A stretch of 17,781 nucleotides of DNA from Coemansia sp. RSA 1804 (lineage: Eukaryota; Kickxellomycota; Kickxellomycetes; Kickxellales; Kickxellaceae). Of the stretch, positions 7,501 through 15,560 are shown one piece after another. The position numbers were made by a program, and so were the translations under genes. Where the stretch lies: NCBI GenBank assembly GCA_027578815.1, contig JANBTH010000419.1:1-17781 (forward strand), written 5' to 3'. Below the pieces are notes generated by a model that saw nothing but the letters and a program-made list of their open reading frames with translations, had not been told where the DNA came from and did no database searches. Position 1 is the first letter of the stretch, and every line of letters begins with the position of its first letter.

Positions 7501-10500
7501 CTGCGAATTCTACTCCGTATTCTTCGTATCCAGAATGTTCTCCTGCGCCATACAGTCCCTGTGCTGCTTGAATCGAGCGATATGCTTGGCTTCCCATTCA
7601 ATCTCCCGCGCTCGCTTACCACACTGGAGCAGCTTCTTCTAACGCGTAGAGAGTCGGTAATTAAGATGATTACCTACATCAACTGCGTTGTCTCGCCGGA
7701 CATCTGCCTTGCGACAATCAAAATTCTTCATATCCTGTCCGAGTCGTCGGTCTTTAACGGTGTCGATGATGGCATGACGCGCAACTCGGGCTCAAGCTCG
7801 TTGACCTTAAATCGACTTGTTGGTATGATTGACCAGAGCGAAGAGAGCGTGCGCATCCTCCACGGCTTTATCAACTGTCTTGAACTGGAGGACGACAGTT
7901 CAGCCGAGTCACAGGCTGGCGCGTTGATTGGGGAAGCATCCAAGGGCTTTACCAGCGGGCTTGATGACCAGCAGCTTTTGGCTTCTGCAAAATCTATACC
8001 AGTTGCAATTATCGATTTGTTGTTAGCCAACCTATCTCCTTCAAAGCCTGCGCCCACAATTGCACACTATCTTCTTGGCTTTAGTCTTAGCAAGCCAGCA
8101 ACTGGTGACCTTCCAGATCCATCTCAACGTTCTACCTGCCTTCACACTGTTCTTGATCTCCTTCGCAAAGACCGCCTGGCCTCTGGCGATGCTGCTGTTG
8201 ATTACAGCGTAAACTCATCAGCGCTTCTGGATAGCCGTCCACGCTTTGCTGAACGCTGCTACCACCTGATCTACCATCTGTGCTCTGATCCAGTAACAAG
8301 CGATGTCACGCTTCGGTTCCTTCGCGCCCGCGAGGACTTTTTCTCTACTCAGATTAGTACTATGTCTGCAACTATTGTTCCAGATATTCAGCAAACGGAC
8401 GCCGAAGGGTATGCGGCAAACAGCTTGGACTTTGAAGCAGCCAGTCACTTTGCTGCTCTTTATGGATCAGTTCGGGTGTATGCTCAGATGCATGCTTGCG
8501 CGTGGCTCTGGCGTAGTACAGCACTTGAGCTGCATAGCCTAGTTCTTCAAGACTCGCGTTCGCGTGCCAAGCTTATAGTTGAGTGGCTTGTTGGCGATGC
8601 AAACCAGAATTCAGGCTCCGATGCCGATGAGAACGACGTCTTTAGCTTACTTCCAGGAAACGGTGCACAGAACTTTTTGGACTCGCGTATGCGTGTGCTG
8701 GCGTTGTTTGACTGCCTGCGCCAAGCTTATCGCGATTCCTCCTATGTTCTGCGTCGTCAGCAGCGCGAGACTGAAGCCGAGTATCTTTCCGATGGAACAT
8801 CGCTTGGAACCGACAATGAGTCTGACTATATGGAAGGTGACAACGTAGTCGCTTCGTTCAGCTCACCATCAAACTCTGTCGCAGCACTTGACACCGACAT
8901 TCTAAATGTGGATGTAAACTCTTGTATTGTTTCGAACGAGCGTGGCTGTGCGATCTACGATCTCCATGCACTGGTCGCGTTGTTAAGGCAAGCCGAAGAG
9001 TCCCTAGAGTCCAGCGGTGCCCTAAACTCGACATCCACTCGCCAGCGCGTCTATAAGACCATTCGCCGGGTGCTAGTTCGCTGCTACTTTGCTAACCAGG
9101 AGCGCGAGCTGTTCTTTGCATACTCTAGTGCATTGCGTGGATGGAAAGAAATTGCCGAAATCGTGGTGTCTTCTGCGTGGGATAAGATCGAGTCGGGTGG
9201 CCGCTCAGGGCGTGAGCGCACAGCCTTCCAGATTCTCCAGAGGCTTGTGCAGGTCATGTCAGAGAATGACTCTGTTTATACTGGTGCAAAATTCACTTCT
9301 GCATCTAACGCGTCTGGATGGTGGATTGAACCGCCATCTGCTGAGCAAGAGCTCCGCCATTCGGAACTGCTGACGGCTCTTGCGCCGACGCTAAATCTTG
9401 TTACTGAGCGGCTTGCAATGGAATGGACACGCTCGGGGGTTCTTTCACGCGCCTCGCTTGCAATGAGCAAACCCGGTGTTTCTGGACAATCACGTCAACT
9501 TCCTCCGGCCATTGATAGCAGGCTTCCGGTTGAGCCGCTGCTGGATGTGTGGAAGCTTCTTGTTAGTTCTTCGTTAACTCCAGCCGCACAGTCTTCGCTT
9601 CATCTTCGAGGCAACGTTTACGCATCGATGCTTCACTTTCTTTGTGGCATTCGTAAACTGGCAACGGCAGAGGCAGAAGGCACGCCCAGTATGAGCATGA
9701 ACAAGCAGCTTTCTGGCTCTGTCGCCGAGCACTATTCAAAGAGCAGGCTTGTCTCTGGAGCCTTGGATGTGCTTGCAGAGTCCACGCTTGGCGAGCGACT
9801 TCTTGAATCAGTGAGTACCGATGCAGCTGATGCGTCGGATGCCTGGAAAACAGTTGCGTTTACCCTTTTGGATGGTCTGGCGGCGCTTTTCAGCTTTGAA
9901 CCGTCGCCAAATCGTGTTGTCATGTTCCTTGCACGCAAGAATTTCTTCTCATCGTATATTGGCTCTATTATTCGCCGTGAAGACCAAGCTATCCAGGCAA
10001 CGCTTCAACTAGATCCTGCCTCGCTCAACTCTCTTTACATCTATGAAGCCAAGCTTGCGTTCTTCCTTCGCATTGCTCAACGCCAGGACGGCGCAGAAAG
10101 GCTTTTGGAAAATGGGATTCTCGATGTTCTTTCCGACTGTGCATTTTTGGACCTCAAGCCAAGCATTAGGAACGACAGTGGTCTGGTCAACTACGCTGAT
10201 GCCTTTATTCCCGCTCGAGCAGAGCGCTACCATCAGCTCCTTATGCCCGCCCTTGATCTGATGCTTATTCTGGTTACGCGCATTGGGCGTGACAATCTGA
10301 CGCTGTGGATGAAGGCTGCGCGGTTTGTTTCCCAGCATTATGCCGTTTTGGAGGCAATTCTAAAGGAGGCCGCACTCCCCTCGACGCCTCTTTCAATTGC
10401 TTTGCTTACCGAAACCAAGGCAATCACAGCGCTTGTGTTCTACATCTCGCGCCAGCGCTCCGTTCTTGACCGCGAGGCGGCGCTTGCCGGGTCAGGCCAT

Positions 10501-11481
10501 GTTGGTATCAGCTCGCTGAATATGCCCATGCTTGCTCTGATGCCCAAGCTCTGCGCCAATGGCACCTGGATAAACAGGTTGCTTGCGACAAACGATGTTG
10601 AGCGTGCGCAGTCGCAGGTTCCCGCATCGCCATTTGACGACGAGGCAAAGGACTCTGTGGCAAGCGCTCTTGGCGAGCGTCCAGTTAAAGACATTCAGCA
10701 CACTGTGTTTGGACAGCAAGCAAGTGAGCTGGTGGACTCTATTGTCCACAATGTAATTTCTTACGCTCAGACTATTACAGAGCAGATTGGCAGTGGTTCG
10801 ACTCCCGATGAAACACGCACTTTCCGACCCGCCTTTTCCTGGAGCATCGAGCATAGCCGTGAGTCTGACTACACGCCATCTTTGGCAACACTCGTTGCAT
10901 TTGTCCGTCGCTCGGCGTCGCAGATTGAACGTGGTCGCAATGCGCGCAAGGAGAAGCTGCGTCTGTCGAAAAACGCTTCTGAGATGGCTGCTGCTGACCT
11001 GCGCAAGCTTATCGACACATCTCCGTATGTTGAGCTTTCAGACGATCTCAGCACGCCGCAGATGCGTGCACTGGCGTCCGTTCTTTTGGCGCAGCAAGCC
11101 CAGCGCATTGGGCGTAGTGTTACAATGCTTGTGACTGCTGTTGAACAGTCGCTGGTTCTTCTATGGAGACACCTGTCGTACTTTATCAACGCCAGTGCGG
11201 ATGATGATAGTGCTGGCAACATTTATGGACTGGGCAATGGGTATGGTGGCAGCAATGCTGCTAACCGCTTGCTGTCTTCAGTGTCCCAGTTGTCTCCTCA
11301 AGAGCGTGACATGCTGAAGACCGATGCCTCAATTACTCTGCCGCCGATCTTGGCCACACTCTCGGAGATTAAGCTCACAGCGGACGAGTTTTCCAACGCA
11401 TCAACACACTCTCGTTTTATGCAGATGCTTATCCGTCGCATTAAGGACCTTGTGCTTCGCGATGCCTCTATTTCTTCCTAG
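4510..11481 (+). CDS. NUP192: Inner-ring nucleoporin Nup192/NUP205
   Basis: An uninterrupted frame of 2323 codons encoding a scaffold nucleoporin of the nuclear pore inner ring, which in known systems binds Nic96 and Nup53/Nup35. Family landmarks include an N-terminal helical region with DVVEFVNTKLGDERKQLA and GFDRLIGFREDRVESIAEQ, the LFLWITVLYFDKPDAGLRFW segment at about 521-540, the EEVEAAAESYPEVRAFVRL motif at about 804-825, and the YVGFVLDNVLLKADQRAYRF segment near 869-890 followed by EKW. The rest is alpha-solenoid-like helices with no membrane segment or FG repeats. A seven-glutamine run (480-486) within a Gln/Ser/Pro-rich linker and an acidic Ser/Asp/Glu stretch (about 1427-1447) are probably disordered. 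Yeast Nup192 has about 1683 residues and human NUP205 about 2012, so this copy is long. The start is the first ATG after a likely 5' UTR acceptor. NUP188 is a distant paralogue but fits less well. Confidence 0.93.
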   Translation: MANATWEPERFANLSKLLEESLGLTDELPAFEQLKKQFEKLKPDMAALFEYPGKNPQHRSELEKGTPTINGEKFKVSDDFITEAKKLSDFLEVDEDIASALVHKAAPYEKRYELPVAETAVLLFFSERESKLMCLTTLFAGGANTSVDEPVRAALEMYTSEILSTTLKASGKMFPERLLSTMGVLKEKQDKIAACLNGPTADIPYQRDVVEFVNTKLGDERKQLAMLLFGIVRDYQLNSNELIAVVEWLRVSSVNDPATLRMVVALLVALGTAAEGTNQELSEVAALDKISYLVRDSDFLVKLNAEIVDKQWNDDGMKGFVWLQWTLLALFGMKRSPGFDRLIGFREDRVESIAEQAIKMGAYRFAVDYLLGFRISDDLEYDLSAEFEVLQRQHENSSAEKIADSLSENKEKSEPMRYPHFTDISPEFQWQIERTLEDTLSTFIERMSSLIRRMRYSEEDAIYQAQQAEQQRIFQEEQRQQQQQQQAMLQGGYRYSRPVSGATGAPAPSTTSAVEPRRDTECLFLWITVLYFDKPDAGLRFWGQGNSNHVELDDRLSVFMRWGSDCREQGMIRGYFNMLSALACGPKASVCAHEFMSASSGSLMSPSRNQMASNQAPLCSWSALFGALDFYATSLRQDESDPLAEIPEIPEAEISLLRSFLRLCRSVVRYSIVARTTLYESPEYNAIITMFNLLGCAVPVPLKANLINTIAAFGELDLEIPYGDEVHADNVYQAINEMARRCWMMLEQSQTLPTTNNLDALRNSRPADVQQVPMPDKTPSRRVNIGRGGFSRPLQNRGGIVYELEEVEAAAESYPEVRAFVRLISSLIHPSSGAPALSNMDRDPVLYSLPSPSTPTDLGESYRVPGISPYVGFVLDNVLLKADQRAYRFSSEKWSVYALSLDVVERSLGTLDLSAFIADSNGQNISHLSSSAFRQNGGSAAALQLIVTHPGFEIAIRILCGSRLLDTLLHILAVGVDTLNTSTGDLGRSIEQAVLRTLRILLRILRIQNVLLRHTVPVLLESSDMLGFPFNLPRSLTTLEQLLLTRRESVIKMITYINCVVSPDICLATIKILHILSESSVFNGVDDGMTRNSGSSSLTLNRLVGMIDQSEESVRILHGFINCLELEDDSSAESQAGALIGEASKGFTSGLDDQQLLASAKSIPVAIIDLLLANLSPSKPAPTIAHYLLGFSLSKPATGDLPDPSQRSTCLHTVLDLLRKDRLASGDAAVDYSVNSSALLDSRPRFAERCYHLIYHLCSDPVTSDVTLRFLRAREDFFSTQISTMSATIVPDIQQTDAEGYAANSLDFEAASHFAALYGSVRVYAQMHACAWLWRSTALELHSLVLQDSRSRAKLIVEWLVGDANQNSGSDADENDVFSLLPGNGAQNFLDSRMRVLALFDCLRQAYRDSSYVLRRQQRETEAEYLSDGTSLGTDNESDYMEGDNVVASFSSPSNSVAALDTDILNVDVNSCIVSNERGCAIYDLHALVALLRQAEESLESSGALNSTSTRQRVYKTIRRVLVRCYFANQERELFFAYSSALRGWKEIAEIVVSSAWDKIESGGRSGRERTAFQILQRLVQVMSENDSVYTGAKFTSASNASGWWIEPPSAEQELRHSELLTALAPTLNLVTERLAMEWTRSGVLSRASLAMSKPGVSGQSRQLPPAIDSRLPVEPLLDVWKLLVSSSLTPAAQSSLHLRGNVYASMLHFLCGIRKLATAEAEGTPSMSMNKQLSGSVAEHYSKSRLVSGALDVLAESTLGERLLESVSTDAADASDAWKTVAFTLLDGLAALFSFEPSPNRVVMFLARKNFFSSYIGSIIRREDQAIQATLQLDPASLNSLYIYEAKLAFFLRIAQRQDGAERLLENGILDVLSDCAFLDLKPSIRNDSGLVNYADAFIPARAERYHQLLMPALDLMLILVTRIGRDNLTLWMKAARFVSQHYAVLEAILKEAALPSTPLSIALLTETKAITALVFYISRQRSVLDREAALAGSGHVGISSLNMPMLALMPKLCANGTWINRLLATNDVERAQSQVPASPFDDEAKDSVASALGERPVKDIQHTVFGQQASELVDSIVHNVISYAQTITEQIGSGSTPDETRTFRPAFSWSIEHSRESDYTPSLATLVAFVRRSASQIERGRNARKEKLRLSKNASEMAAADLRKLIDTSPYVELSDDLSTPQMRALASVLLAQQAQRIGRSVTMLVTAVEQSLVLLWRHLSYFINASADDDSAGNIYGLGNGYGGSNAANRLLSSVSQLSPQERDMLKTDASITLPPILATLSEIKLTADEFSNASTHSRFMQMLIRRIKDLVLRDASISS
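5947..5967 (+). repeat. CAG/CAA tract in NUP192
   Basis: Seven consecutive Gln codons mixing CAA and CAG (residues 480-486), within a longer Gln/Glu/Arg-rich stretch that begins near 5911. It lies in a linker between two conserved helical blocks of the nucleoporin. Mixed codons suggest it is less prone to slippage than a pure CAG run. Confidence 0.85.
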
Positions 11482-12234
11482 TCCTTTTTCTTACTATGCT
11501 TCTTTTTCTCTCTTTTCACTATTTGATCCGAGTGTTGCTCTGAACAAAGTCATACGCGCTCTGATGCCCGTTCAAATATAAATTTTCCTTGCTTTCGTCA
11601 TCTGCAGAGGAGCAGGGACCTTGCTAGAGGCAATATATACAGTGTCCGCAATTGTGTAGTAGTTTCACGACAGCAAAACAATTAGCCAGAAACGCAACTT
11701 TGTAAACATTTGAGGCAAGGCTTTTCTCACAATATGCAGTAAGCTGTTTTCTTGTCTACAAACCTGAATAAGAAACGCTCTTCTGACATCTCGCTGGCTT
11801 CCATGCAGTGCAAATATTGCTGAACCTGCAGCAGTGATACTAGTAAATCCTACTTATGATACACATTTCTGGTTGTAAAGAAGTCAATACCGTATGCCGA
11901 ATTTGTTATCATATGCTTCAATCATCTGGTTCTTTTTAAATAGGATAATATAATCAGTGCACAACCTTGAATCCATATATTCTTTTTTAGTTTGTATCTT
12001 TAGCATATACTGTTTTGAAGCAGCGGAAACGGCTGTATGTAGATTTTTTTGTTTGCCTATTTAATTCGTGACATACAATAAATGCAGGACATCAGTTTAT
12101 TTACACATGCGTACAAAGAACAGCATACCAAAATTGTAAAGAGAAAAAAGGGAGTTATAGAGCTATTAGGATGCGCCAACACGGACAAGCAACAGACAAC
12201 GATAAGGAATTAGCATATATACAACACTACGCAG
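11482..12234. other. AT-rich convergent spacer between NUP192 and the polytopic membrane-protein gene
   Basis: These 753 bases separate the stop codons of two converging genes. The first 100 are pyrimidine-rich and include AATATAAA near 11575, a plausible poly(A) positioning element for NUP192. The remainder is AT-rich and broken by stops in all frames. I searched it by eye for coding exons, tRNA boxes and repeats and found none I could support. An unannotated noncoding RNA cannot be excluded. Confidence 0.45.
12096..12101 (-). terminator. Candidate poly(A) signal for the polytopic membrane-protein gene
   Basis: Reads AATAAA on the minus strand, 134 bases after that gene's stop codon. A plus-strand AATAAA also occurs at 12077-12082, so the two transcripts may end in nearly the same place. 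The hexamer is common in AT-rich DNA, so this is only a candidate. Confidence 0.3.
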
Positions 12235-13050
12235 TCAATGGAGCTTTGTGCAGACAGTCACATCGCCAACAACCCAGATAACCACGCCCTCACGCATGTA
12301 GTCCTTCCAGACAACCACCTGGTAGGCATAGCTGATAAAGCTGTACCACAGCATATGGGTGGCGCCGGACACAGCCATGGTAGCCAGGAGTCTGGCGCGG
12401 CCGATGGCAACGCGATCAACAGGCATGTCGTGGAACAGGCCGCCGGTATTGATGCGGCCTCGGGAGAAGGATGATGGCGATGAGGCGTGCCACCAGCCAA
12501 CGGCGGCATACGGGTAGAGTTTCCAGGCAATGACGATCAGCGGGGCAGCCAGGGCCGTGTAGACGCGGTAGCAGCGGTAGGAGAGGAGCGAGGCGCGGCT
12601 CTTGCGCTCAAAGACAGTGACGCCGATGACGGTGCGGCGCATGTACCACACAAACACATGCATGCCCAGAAGGACCACGGGGCCGACGCGGCGATCAACA
12701 AGGCGGCGCAACGGATGGACGGCCACCATGTCGGCGCCATCGTCGGCGGCGTCCGCCATTCGCCGGTCCTCGCCATGGAACACCAGCAGCCAGATGGCGG
12801 CCCAGGCAAACGGCGAGTGGAAGACAACGGTGGGCTCAAACCACACGGGGCGGTAGTTGAGCGACACAAAGAACACGATGTGGTAGCTGGCCACCAGTAT
12901 CAGACACAGGCTGCTGAGCGTCCCGAGCGTGTGCACCGCAGGGCCGGTCGTGACGCTGGCCACGTACCGTGCGCACACGGCTGCGATGATGCTGAGATGC
13001 GTGTAGAACAGCCATCGGCTGTACGTTATCTTCACGCTCTCCGTACGCAT
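12235..13050 (-). CDS. Polytopic membrane protein of unknown function
   Basis: A 271-residue frame with about six hydrophobic segments long enough to cross a membrane: roughly 13-33, 42-64, 76-92, 122-147, 161-186 and 221-248, plus a shorter hydrophobic tail at 254-267. A soluble acidic stretch (94-110) and a Ser/Gly-rich stretch (189-205) form the main loops. There is no cleavable-looking signal peptide; the N-terminus is short and basic. I do not recognise the family. The number and spacing of helices, and a His within a membrane segment (His131), loosely recall FAR-17a/AIG1-type proteins, but I see no decisive motif. Codons are strongly G/C-ending, like SPT8 and CDS1 upstream. The regular hydrophobic pattern and intact frame support a real gene. 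The start is the first ATG, at a basic residue just before the first helix. Confidence 0.65.
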   Translation of the reverse strand: MRTESVKITYSRWLFYTHLSIIAAVCARYVASVTTGPAVHTLGTLSSLCLILVASYHIVFFVSLNYRPVWFEPTVVFHSPFAWAAIWLLVFHGEDRRMADAADDGADMVAVHPLRRLVDRRVGPVVLLGMHVFVWYMRRTVIGVTVFERKSRASLLSYRCYRVYTALAAPLIVIAWKLYPYAAVGWWHASSPSSFSRGRINTGGLFHDMPVDRVAIGRARLLATMAVSGATHMLWYSFISYAYQVVVWKDYMREGVVIWVVGDVTVCTKLH

Positions 13051-13433
13051 TGTCGCTTTTATGTTTCTAGATTACCAACGTTGTGCGGATGCTCGAGGGG
13101 GGGAGAGAATTCCATGGAAATGGGCCCGCACGCTGGCCAGCCACAAGGAAAGAGTAGTAATAGCAATAAGAGTTGACCGTTTACGAGCAGAGAATAACAG
13201 CAAGAGAATAGAAGAAAAAGAGGAGCTAATGCGAAAGAAAAAGACGATTGCAATTTTCAGGCCTGCTTCCACAGCCCGTCGCTTCTGTATGCGTGGTGCT
13301 GCTGCTTGAGCCAAAGCAAAGCCGAAATTGGCCGCTTTCACATGCATTTAGCGGGGGCATATATTTTTCTTTTCATTCGAGGCCAAAGAAGAAAAGACGG
13401 ATGGATCAGATCAGCAACCAAGCAGATCAGCGC
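13051..13433. other. Intergenic between SPT8 and the polytopic membrane-protein gene
   Basis: A 383-base spacer between two minus-strand genes, carrying the 3' end of the SPT8 transcript and the promoter of the membrane-protein gene. An A/G-rich tract on the plus strand (about 13195-13250) reads as pyrimidine-rich on the transcribed side. The sequence at 13335-13345 closely resembles the yeast inositol/choline-responsive element (TTCACATG core), but one such match carries little weight. I see no coding exon. Confidence 0.4.
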
Positions 13434-15047
13434 TCAGCGGTCCAGAGGACTGATCTCGTAGCCCAGATGCAGGTTGTTAGAGGAGCCCTCCCAGCCACGG
13501 TTCCCCGACGTGGTCAGCATGTAGCGGGAGCGCTCATCGACAAGGATGCTGGAGATTGCGCCGCCGTGGTGGCCGGGGACGATCTGGAAGGGCACAGCGG
13601 CACGCGCGCCGTCGCTGGCTGAATCGTCGGCCAGATTCCACATGCGCACATTGTCGGTGGAGGCGCACACGAGGCTGCGGCCGTTGGGCATGGCGGCCAC
13701 CGCGGTGACGGGGCCCGAGTTCATGGGCAGCCGCAGCGTGCGCACGGGGTCGGATCCCATCATTGCCACGTCGTACTCGTCGATGGTGTTGTTGCGGCGC
13801 CCCACGTAGATGCGCGTTCCGTCGACGCTCCAGCACGCCGATGCCGCCCACCGCGGCGTCCTGGGCGCCGTATTGAGTGCGTGTGGAAGCGTGTGCGCGG
13901 CTCGCACATCCCACAGGTAGCACTGTCCGTCGATGCTTGCTGTCAGCAGCACATGGCTGGCCGCCTTGACATCAAACGCCTGGCTGGCTGCCGTGCTTGA
14001 TTCCAGGTCGCTGCCATCGCCATCCTCCTCTTGGCTGTTGCGTCTGCTGCTGCTGTCGGCATCATCGCCTCCATTCGCATCTATCGCACGCTGTTCTGGC
14101 GCCAGCGTCGGACGGAACTCGGCGGAGCTGATCTGCGACACGTGCCCGGCAAAGGCGCGCGCTATCTTGCCGCTGTTCAGATCCCAGTACAACACAGCAC
14201 GGTCCCACGACCCGCTGACCAGACCGAACTCGTCGGGCGAGATGCGCAGCACCGACACCGGCTTCGAGTGCTTGGCCAGCAGCGCAACTCTCCGGCCCTC
14301 GTCATGCCGCACGGTCCACAGCCCAATGTGCCCGCTCTTCATCCCCGACACAAGCCATTCGGCCTGCGACTGCACAGCCAGACTATACACGGGCGACAGC
14401 ATCTCGGTATCTTCCGTCTTGTCGCTATGGTCCCAGTACGACGCCATCACGCCAGCCTTGCTCACGCTGTCGACAAGCGCGTGGCGCTGGCCCTGCGTCA
14501 GAAGCTGCTTGCCGCCAGCCGACGCATCCATGTCCCACTTGCGGATGTACCCGTCCTCGCCTCCCGTGAACACCCACCGCATGCTTGCCGTGGCCGCCAC
14601 CGCGTGCATCTGGTACCCGCTGACAAACGACATTGTCGGCAGGATATCGTACGTCGCGCACGATGTCAGCTCCTGCGGTGCTGTGGGTCGTGTCTTCGCC
14701 TCGTGCGTCAGCACTGTGATCTCGCCCGGCGGCACGTCCATCTCGATGTCAACCGGCTTGGCAGGCGGCTGCTGTGGCCTGCCGCCGTCTGCGCCCGGGC
14801 CTTCTGCTGTTGCGGCGGCGGCTGCTGCTGTGCCGTTGCTTACACCGCTGGCCTCCGCTGTCGCGCCGCCCTTGCGCAGCGGATCGAGTGTCCCATCTCC
14901 AGCGCTGTCTTCACCCGCCAGCCCCGCCACGCTGTCGCCCATCCCAATCATCTCGTCAACGTCCATGCCGGCTCCGTCCAGGTCGTCCGAATCCGCCCCA
15001 AACAGCTCCTTCTCCAGCAGCTCGTCATTGAAGCCCCCGTCCGACAT
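13434..15047 (-). CDS. SPT8: SAGA complex subunit Spt8 (WD40)
   Basis: An intronless 537-residue WD40 protein of the SAGA coactivator. The N-terminal 100 residues are acidic and then Ala/Gly-rich, with a six-Ala run at 74-79, and are probably disordered. Propeller blades follow: about 145-172 (TGGEDGYIRKWD), 218-246, 258-290 (LVSGSWDRAVLYWD), 300-381 (ending ASIDGQCYLWD), 403-426, 445-472 and 494-533. The blade at 300-381 is interrupted by an acidic, Ser-rich insert at about 326-352. The most diagnostic part is the C-terminus, where PGHHGG (491-496) and TSGNRGWEG (513-521) are hallmarks of Spt8. In yeast, Spt8 helps SAGA contact TBP; animals lack it. Yeast Spt8 has about 602 residues, so this one is slightly short at the N-terminus. 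The start is the first ATG, just ahead of the acidic segment. Confidence 0.92.
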   Translation of the reverse strand: MSDGGFNDELLEKELFGADSDDLDGAGMDVDEMIGMGDSVAGLAGEDSAGDGTLDPLRKGGATAEASGVSNGTAAAAAATAEGPGADGGRPQQPPAKPVDIEMDVPPGEITVLTHEAKTRPTAPQELTSCATYDILPTMSFVSGYQMHAVAATASMRWVFTGGEDGYIRKWDMDASAGGKQLLTQGQRHALVDSVSKAGVMASYWDHSDKTEDTEMLSPVYSLAVQSQAEWLVSGMKSGHIGLWTVRHDEGRRVALLAKHSKPVSVLRISPDEFGLVSGSWDRAVLYWDLNSGKIARAFAGHVSQISSAEFRPTLAPEQRAIDANGGDDADSSSRRNSQEEDGDGSDLESSTAASQAFDVKAASHVLLTASIDGQCYLWDVRAAHTLPHALNTAPRTPRWAASACWSVDGTRIYVGRRNNTIDEYDVAMMGSDPVRTLRLPMNSGPVTAVAAMPNGRSLVCASTDNVRMWNLADDSASDGARAAVPFQIVPGHHGGAISSILVDERSRYMLTTSGNRGWEGSSNNLHLGYEISPLDR

Positions 15048-15560
15048 CTTCTACAAACGCCCCCCACTCCGCCTAGGCTCTTCCAATGCAATATAAATAC
15101 GAATTAGTTTAATGTACAAATATGAAGTTACAGGTCCGCGCGATAGTAGTCATAACAAAAACCAATGATTGCTAGTATAATTACCAGGTACTCGCGAAAA
15201 AAAAAATAAGACAAAGAGAAAGGGGTGAAATAAAACGCGCTATGCCTACAAAAGAACGCATGCTCGAAAACAAAGCGAATCCATCTCTTGCTCATCCACT
15301 GGTTTTTCAGGGCAGGGTTTCGAGCCAGATCTTGATCCAACGAAAGCAGTCAGCGTAGACGGATAGGCAGATGGATGGGTGGATGGGTAAATAGGTATGG
15401 ATATAATAAATAGCCAGGGCCAGATATTGTAAATAAGCAGAGAATGAAAGACATACAAATACGCAGAAATGGCGGAGTAAGCGACTATAGAAAGAGGAGA
15501 GGGAGGGAGGATGTGTGGTGGTGGCTAGTGTGTGACACTGCCTCTGGCAGGTTAACCGTC
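15048..15560. other. Intergenic between CDS1 and SPT8
   Basis: A 513-base spacer between two minus-strand genes; it must hold the 3' end of the CDS1 transcript and the SPT8 promoter. It contains a 10-base A run (15197-15206), a short GGATGGGT tandem repeat listed separately, and an A/G-rich stretch near 15470-15525. No coding exon or RNA gene is apparent. Confidence 0.4.
15361..15388 (+). repeat. Short GGAT-rich tandem repeat
   Basis: Two perfect copies of GGATGGGT (15373-15380 and 15381-15388), preceded by degenerate GGAT/AGAT units from 15361 and followed by a related GGTATGGATA. It is a minor microsatellite-like tract downstream of CDS1 with no assigned function. Confidence 0.7.

Noticed and set aside
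12487..13176. A 229-codon plus-strand frame opposite the polytopic membrane-protein gene
   Set aside because: The translation is Gly/Ala/His/Asp-rich without structure. The minus-strand frame has regular hydrophobic segments and a more natural composition.
13335..13345. A near-match to the yeast inositol/choline-responsive element
   Set aside because: It is a single short match, next to a gene of unknown function rather than CDS1, in a probably non-yeast lineage where the matching factors may not exist.
13933..15107. Two long plus-strand frames (387 and 358 codons) antisense to SPT8
   Set aside because: Same compositional cause as at CDS1. The translations are low-complexity Ser/Pro-rich and His/Arg-rich, and SPT8 on the other strand is clearly the real gene.
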